In this document: positions 6,114 to 9,521 of the stretch, in pieces | How positions within the stretch are numbered: the first letter of the stretch is position 1 | Layout: every line of letters begins with the position of its first letter | From: Clostridiaceae bacterium | Lineage (GTDB): Bacteria > Bacillota > Clostridia > Saccharofermentanales > UBA5734 | Assembly: GCA_012727965.1 (NCBI GenBank) | Contig: JAAYFZ010000018.1 | Coordinates: 1-9,521 of the forward strand | Reading direction: 5' to 3' | DNA: 9,521 bases | Notes under the pieces: model-generated | Told to the model about the DNA's origin: nothing | What the model saw: the letters and a program-made list of their open reading frames with translations, nothing else | The model's database searches: none | Made by a program: the position numbers and the translations under genes

Positions 6114-6542
6114 ATGCCAACGTTCAACCAATTGGTGAAAGCGGGAAGGAAGACTAAAAACTACAAGTCAGCATCGCCGGCGCTGCAGATGGGAATGAAT
6201 ACGCTCAAAAAGCGTGAAACCCAGCAGTCAGCTCCTCAGAAGCGCGGAGTATGTACAGTAGTTAAGACAACGACCCCGAAGAAGCCGAATTCAGCGCTGC
6301 GAAAAGTTGCCAGGGTTCGTTTGACCAACCAGATTGAGGTTTCAGCCTACATTCCTGGTATTGGACACAATCTGCAGGAGCATTCCGTTGTTCTGATTCG
6401 TGGTGGTCGTGTTAAGGATCTTCCCGGTGTTCGTTATCACATCGTCCGTGGAACATTAGACACGGCTGGTGTAGCTAATCGTCAGCAGGGCCGCTCCAAA
6501 TACGGCGCCAAGAAACCAAAGGCTGCTAAAGTAAAGAGCTAA
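6114..6542 (+). CDS. rpsL: 30S ribosomal protein S12
   Basis: Protein of the 30S decoding centre. The 142-residue product matches S12 over its length: MPTFNQLVKAGRK at the N-terminus, PQKRGVCT (41-48), TTTPKKPNSALRK (52-64), YIPGIGHNLQEHSVVLIRGG (79-98) and VKDLPGVRYHIVRGTLD (100-116). Slightly longer than Bacillus S12 because of a basic C-terminal tail after GRSKYGAKKPK. Lysines at the classical streptomycin-resistance positions are unchanged (K56/K57 and K101), so nothing here suggests target-site resistance; D102 is the residue that is methylthiolated in some bacteria. The start is ATG 6114, three bases inside a longer frame that begins with TTG; AAAGGAGGTG 5 bases upstream and the conserved MPT start decide this. 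It is the first gene of the str operon, with rpsG 155 bases downstream. Confidence 0.99.
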   Translation: MPTFNQLVKAGRKTKNYKSASPALQMGMNTLKKRETQQSAPQKRGVCTVVKTTTPKKPNSALRKVARVRLTNQIEVSAYIPGIGHNLQEHSVVLIRGGRVKDLPGVRYHIVRGTLDTAGVANRQQGRSKYGAKKPKAAKVKS

Positions 6543-6573
6543 ACAGCTGCTGCCGGTTGGACAATTGTGATCA

Positions 6574-6671
6574 TCAGTACACTGTCATAGAGCTATATAG
6601 GGCTATGGCATGTTCTGCACTGACACGGTCCAAAACGTGAGTACCTGTGGTATCGGACCGCCTAAGGTCCG
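6574..6671 (+). promoter_or_regulatory. Structured rpsL-rpsG spacer, candidate S7 translational operator
   Basis: The spacer holds nested inverted repeats. First element: TCAGT (6574-6578) with ACTGA (6619-6623), and inside it CATAG (6586-6590) with CTATG (6603-6607). Second element: CGGTCC (6626-6631) with GGACCG (6655-6660), enclosing GTACC/GGTAT (6641-6645, 6649-6653, one G-U pair). A competing hairpin CGGACC/GGTCCG (6654-6659 and 6666-6671) uses the same strand and ends 11 bases before the rpsG ribosome site. The two pairings exclude each other. In E. coli S7 represses its own operon by binding the rpsL-rpsG spacer; whether this RNA resembles that site is inference. Confidence 0.45.
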
Positions 6672-6697
6672 TATTATCATGAGAGGAGGGAAGACAA

Positions 6698-7168
6698 GTG
6701 CCAAGAAAAGGCCATGTCCCAACAAGAGAAGTGCTTCCTGATCCGATCTATAATGATGTAAGAGTAACCAAACTGGTTAACAACATCATGCTGGACGGAA
6801 AAAAAGGAGTCGCACAAAAAATCGTATATGGTGCCTTTGATATTATCAAAGAACGCACCAGTCAGGATGCCCTGGAAGTCTTCAATAAGGCTTTGGAGAA
6901 CATCATGCCCGTTCTGGAGGTCAAAGCCAGACGTGTAGGTGGTGCCAATTACCAGGTTCCGATCGAAGTGAGACCGGAAAGAAGACAGACGCTGGGTCTG
7001 CGCTGGCTGGTTGCGGTTTCAAGAAACCGCAATGAGCGCACAATGCGCGAACGCCTCGCAAACGAGATCCTCGACGCATTCAACAGTACCGGTGGAGCTT
7101 TCAAGAAAAAAGAAGATATACATCGTATGGCAGACGCAAACCGCGCTTTTGCACATTACAGATGGTAA
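6698..7168 (+). CDS. rpsG: 30S ribosomal protein S7
   Basis: Primary 16S rRNA-binding protein that starts assembly of the 30S head and lies near the E site. At 156 residues it is exactly the family length. Seen: MPRKGHVPTREVLPDPIYND at the N-terminus, KLVNNIMLDGKK (25-36), VKARRVGGANYQVPIEV (75-91) with the following RPERRQTLGLRWLV, and the C-terminal KKEDIHRMADANRAFAHYRW. Translation starts at GTG 6698 with GAGGAGGG 7 bases upstream, a strong site that compensates for the non-ATG start. Second gene of the str operon; the structured spacer before it may let free S7 control rpsG and fusA translation. fusA follows after 27 bases. Confidence 0.99.
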   Translation: MPRKGHVPTREVLPDPIYNDVRVTKLVNNIMLDGKKGVAQKIVYGAFDIIKERTSQDALEVFNKALENIMPVLEVKARRVGGANYQVPIEVRPERRQTLGLRWLVAVSRNRNERTMRERLANEILDAFNSTGGAFKKKEDIHRMADANRAFAHYRW

Positions 7169-7195
7169 CCTGCTTAGGGAAGGAGCTTTTACCGA

Positions 7196-9262
7196 ATGCC
7201 AAGAGAATTCTCGCTTGAAAACACGAGGAATATCGGTATCATGGCGCATATCGACGCGGGCAAGACGACTACAACGGAGCGTATCCTGTACTATACAGGA
7301 AGAATCCACAGAGTCGGCGAAACCCATGAAGGTGCTGCCACCATGGACTGGATGGAGCAGGAACAGGAGCGTGGTATTACTATCACCTCTGCTGCCACAA
7401 CAGCCCAGTGGAATGATACACGAATAAACATCATCGATACACCAGGCCACGTTGACTTCACAGTTGAAGTTGAGCGTTCACTGCGTGTTCTTGATGGTGC
7501 AGTAACCCTGTTCTGTGCCAAGGGCGGCGTTGAGCCTCAGACTGAAACTGTCTGGCGCCAGGCCGACCACTATAACGTACCGCGTATGGCCTTCGTCAAC
7601 AAAATGGATATCCTCGGTGCTGATTTTTATCGTGCCGTATCTATGATGAAGGATCGCCTCAGAACTAATGCCGTTCCCCTTCAGTTGCCAATCGGCAAGG
7701 AAGAAAACTTCAAAGGTATTGTTGACCTCCTAACCATGAAGGCCAGAATATACAATGATGATCAGGGCAATGGCATTGAGGACATTGATGTCCCGGAAGA
7801 TATGATGGAGCAGGCTCAGGAATGGCGCGACAAAATGATCGAGGCTATTGCTGAATCCGATGAGGACCTGACCATGAAATATCTTGAAGGTGAGGAGATC
7901 ACCATTGACGAGCTGAAGGTTGCTCTGCGCAAAGCGACAATCGCCTGCGATATCACGCCTGTTCTCTGCGGTACCGCTTACAAGAACAAGGGTGTTCAGA
8001 TGCTGCTTGACGCAGTTATTATGTATATGCCATCGCCACTGGACGTTCCGCCGATCCGCGGTATCAATCCAGATACAGAAGAGGAAGAAGCACGTCCCTC
8101 TAGCGACGAAGAGCCTTTTGCTGCTCTAGCATTCAAGATTATGACAGATCCATATGTCGGTAAGCTCTGTTTCTTCCGTGTCTATTCCGGTACACTCGAA
8201 TCCGGTTCCTATGTCCAGAACGCTACGAAGGGCAAGCGCGAGCGAGTCGGCCGCATCCTCCAGATGCATGCCAATCACCGTGCTGAAATTGAGCGTGTTT
8301 ACTCCGGTGACATCGCCGCTGCTGTTGGTCTGAAGGATACAACTACAGGCGACACACTCTGTGACGATGGCCATCCAGTAATACTTGAATCCATGGATTT
8401 CCCCGAGCCCGTTATCTCAGTTGCTATCGAGCCTAAGTCAAAAGCCAGCCAGGATAAGATGAATGTCGCTCTGGCTAAGCTTGCTGAAGAAGATCCGACC
8501 TTCCGTACCTTTACAGATCCGGAAACAGGTCAGATTATTATCTCAGGTATGGGTGAGCTGCATCTGGATATCATCGTTGACCGTCTCTTCCGCGAATTCA
8601 AGGTTGAGGCCAATGTAGGCGCACCTCAGGTCGCTTACAGAGAAACTATCCGCAAAGCAGTCAAAGCAGACGGCAAATTTGTTCGTCAGTCAGGCGGCCG
8701 CGGTCAGTATGGTCATTGTGTACTCGAGGTTGAACCACTGGAGCCAGGATCTGGCTACGAATTTGTCAACAAGGTCGTCGGCGGCTCTATTCCTAAGGAA
8801 TACATCGCACCGATCGATGCCGGTATACAGGAAGCCATGAATAGTGGTATCCTCGGCGGCTTCCCTGTAGTTGACTTCCGTGTAACAGTAGTTGATGGTT
8901 CATACCATGATGTTGACTCATCAGAAATGGCCTTTAAGATCGCCGGTTCAATGGGCTTCAAAGAAGCTTGCCGCAAGGCAGATCCGGTACTGCTTGAGCC
9001 AATGATGAGAGTAGACGTAGTCGTACCTGAAGATTATATGGGTGACGTAATGGGCGATATCAGCTCACGTCGCGGACGTATCGAAGGTATGGAAGCTCGC
9101 TCCGGCGCCCAGCAGATCACTGCTCAGGTACCGCTGTCTGAGATGTTCGGCTACGCCACAGTCCTGCGTTCACGTACGCAGGGCCGCGGAACCTTCGTCA
9201 TGCAGATCGATCACTTCGAAGAAGTTCCTAAGAGCCTCGTAGAAAAAATACTTGGCAATTAA
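7196..9262 (+). CDS. fusA: Elongation factor G
   Basis: Ribosome-dependent GTPase that drives translocation and, with ribosome recycling factor, ribosome recycling. The 688-residue length fits (about 690). Seen: P-loop AHIDAGKTT (17-25), switch I RGITIT (59-64), DTPGH (81-85) with catalytic H85, NKMD (135-138), and a G5 loop CGTAYKNKGVQ (258-268). Domain II lies at about 300-400, domain III at 405-480 with the GMGELHLDIIVDRL segment, domain IV at about 480-605 with GGRGQYGH and VVDGSYHDVDSSEMAF, and domain V to the end with SSRRGRIEGME. Full set of domains, so a canonical EF-G rather than a tetracycline-resistance paralogue. The ATG has GGAAGGAG 10 bases upstream. Third gene of the str operon; tuf commonly follows in related bacteria but is not in the window. 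Confidence 0.99.
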   Translation: MPREFSLENTRNIGIMAHIDAGKTTTTERILYYTGRIHRVGETHEGAATMDWMEQEQERGITITSAATTAQWNDTRINIIDTPGHVDFTVEVERSLRVLDGAVTLFCAKGGVEPQTETVWRQADHYNVPRMAFVNKMDILGADFYRAVSMMKDRLRTNAVPLQLPIGKEENFKGIVDLLTMKARIYNDDQGNGIEDIDVPEDMMEQAQEWRDKMIEAIAESDEDLTMKYLEGEEITIDELKVALRKATIACDITPVLCGTAYKNKGVQMLLDAVIMYMPSPLDVPPIRGINPDTEEEEARPSSDEEPFAALAFKIMTDPYVGKLCFFRVYSGTLESGSYVQNATKGKRERVGRILQMHANHRAEIERVYSGDIAAAVGLKDTTTGDTLCDDGHPVILESMDFPEPVISVAIEPKSKASQDKMNVALAKLAEEDPTFRTFTDPETGQIIISGMGELHLDIIVDRLFREFKVEANVGAPQVAYRETIRKAVKADGKFVRQSGGRGQYGHCVLEVEPLEPGSGYEFVNKVVGGSIPKEYIAPIDAGIQEAMNSGILGGFPVVDFRVTVVDGSYHDVDSSEMAFKIAGSMGFKEACRKADPVLLEPMMRVDVVVPEDYMGDVMGDISSRRGRIEGMEARSGAQQITAQVPLSEMFGYATVLRSRTQGRGTFVMQIDHFEEVPKSLVEKILGN

Positions 9263-9422
9263 GAAAACTACTTCGATAAACCATTTGGATCAATACCGGC
9301 AAAAGCCGAGCTGATTCATAAAACAGCAGGGATTCTGATTCAACATTGGATTCCCATCGGACAGGCCAGCTAGAGCCAGAAAAGCACATTGATGATCAGC
9401 AAGTTATTTGCTAACTGTGACC

Positions 9423-9440
9423 GCGAACCATAAGGTTTGC
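9423..9440 (+). repeat. Compact 7-bp hairpin overlapping a promoter-like -35 box
   Basis: GCGAACC (9423-9429) and GGTTTGC (9434-9440) pair over seven positions (one G-U) with an ATAA loop. No T-run follows, so it is not a standard terminator. Its right arm runs into the TTGCCA box at 9437-9442, so as DNA it could be an operator for a regulator; as RNA it would be part of the fusA 3' end. Confidence 0.35.
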
Positions 9441-9464
9441 CAAACAGTCAGAAATGTGTAAAAT
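9437..9464 (+). promoter_or_regulatory. Candidate promoter for a gene beyond the right edge (possibly tuf)
   Basis: TTGCCA (9437-9442) and TAAAAT (9459-9464) with a 16-base spacer, pointing right. Both boxes are close to consensus. No start codon with a ribosome site follows inside the window, so the gene served lies outside it. Confidence 0.4.
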
Positions 9465-9521
9465 GGACTATAGCGGCTGACCGGCTGTAATAGTAATTTG
9501 TTATCAAAATATTAAAACCAA

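Larger units (their letters stand above)
9263..9521 (+). other. 259-base gene-free tail after fusA
   Basis: No coding frame, tRNA or clear intrinsic terminator is visible. It holds small hairpins without T-runs: CGGC/GCCG around AAAA (9297-9308), AGCAA/TTGCT around GTTAT (9399-9413) and the stronger one at 9423-9440. GATTC occurs three times between 9330 and 9355. A promoter-like pair near the end is listed separately. The region looks like the spacer between fusA and the next gene. Confidence 0.5.

Noticed and set aside
5932..6120. Minus-strand 62-residue open frame across the rpsL leader
   Set aside because: It starts inside the rpsL ribosome site, resembles no family and runs through the promoter and hairpin elements of the opposite strand.
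6114..6542. Streptomycin-resistance changes in S12
   Set aside because: The lysines at both classical positions are present, so the sequence is wild type at these sites.
7019..7450. Minus-strand 143-residue open frame over the rpsG-fusA junction, and the 138-residue plus-strand frame beside it
   Set aside because: Both are out-of-frame readings of the highly conserved rpsG and fusA coding regions and have no independent support.
7966..7999. Thr in the EF-G G5 loop (CGTAYKNKG) as a possible unusual variant
   Set aside because: Ser and Thr both occur here in EF-G as I recall from clostridial sequences; all other GTPase motifs are normal.
9297..9308. CGGC-AAAA-GCCG hairpin as the fusA terminator
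   Set aside because: The stem is only 4 bp and no T-run follows.
9330..9356. Three GATTC copies after fusA as a repeat array
   Set aside because: Only three short copies with uneven spacing; chance is sufficient explanation.

Overview
The window looks like a chromosomal segment of a Gram-positive, Clostridia-like bacterium (Bacillota). Three things point there: strong AGGAGG-type ribosome binding sites, the clostridial style of the ribosomal protein and EF-G sequences, and the presence of both the long and the short CobU-like types that I associate from memory with Clostridia. Genus cannot be fixed from the sequence alone. Base composition looks moderate and fairly even, and I see no insertion sequence, prophage, tRNA, rRNA or CRISPR array.

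Left part (1-4418, all minus strand): a tight cobalamin (vitamin B12) late-assembly operon, read right to left as cobT - cobU - cobS - short cobU-like gene - cobC - cbiB (cut by the window edge). Adjacent genes overlap by a few bases or lie 2 to 28 bases apart. Together they attach the aminopropanol arm (CbiB), activate cobinamide with GTP (CobU), make alpha-ribazole phosphate (CobT), join the two halves (CobS) and remove the remaining phosphate (CobC). The short CobU-like protein is a second family member whose exact job is unclear. The leader before cobT has a plausible promoter and a 23-bp imperfect palindrome, but no recognisable cobalamin riboswitch box.

Middle (4614-5735, minus strand): a membrane-anchored GGDEF diguanylate cyclase with intact active-site and inhibitory-site motifs, upstream of the cob operon on the same strand and separated from it by about 195 bases. 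A 378-base divergent intergenic region (5736-6113) then holds two candidate promoters and a short terminator-like hairpin that point right.

Right part (6114-9521, plus strand): the start of the str operon, rpsL - rpsG - fusA. The rpsL-rpsG spacer (155 bases) contains nested and competing inverted repeats, a candidate translational operator for S7. After fusA come 259 bases without a gene that carry a compact hairpin and a promoter-like pair, presumably serving a gene beyond the edge. The usual rpoB-rpoC neighbours are absent to the left of rpsL; the DGC and cob genes occupy that place.

I did not find a clearly new defence, mobile or catalytic system. The best leads are regulatory (cobT leader dyad, rpsL early hairpin, rpsG leader switch) and the pairing of two diverged CobU homologues in one operon.
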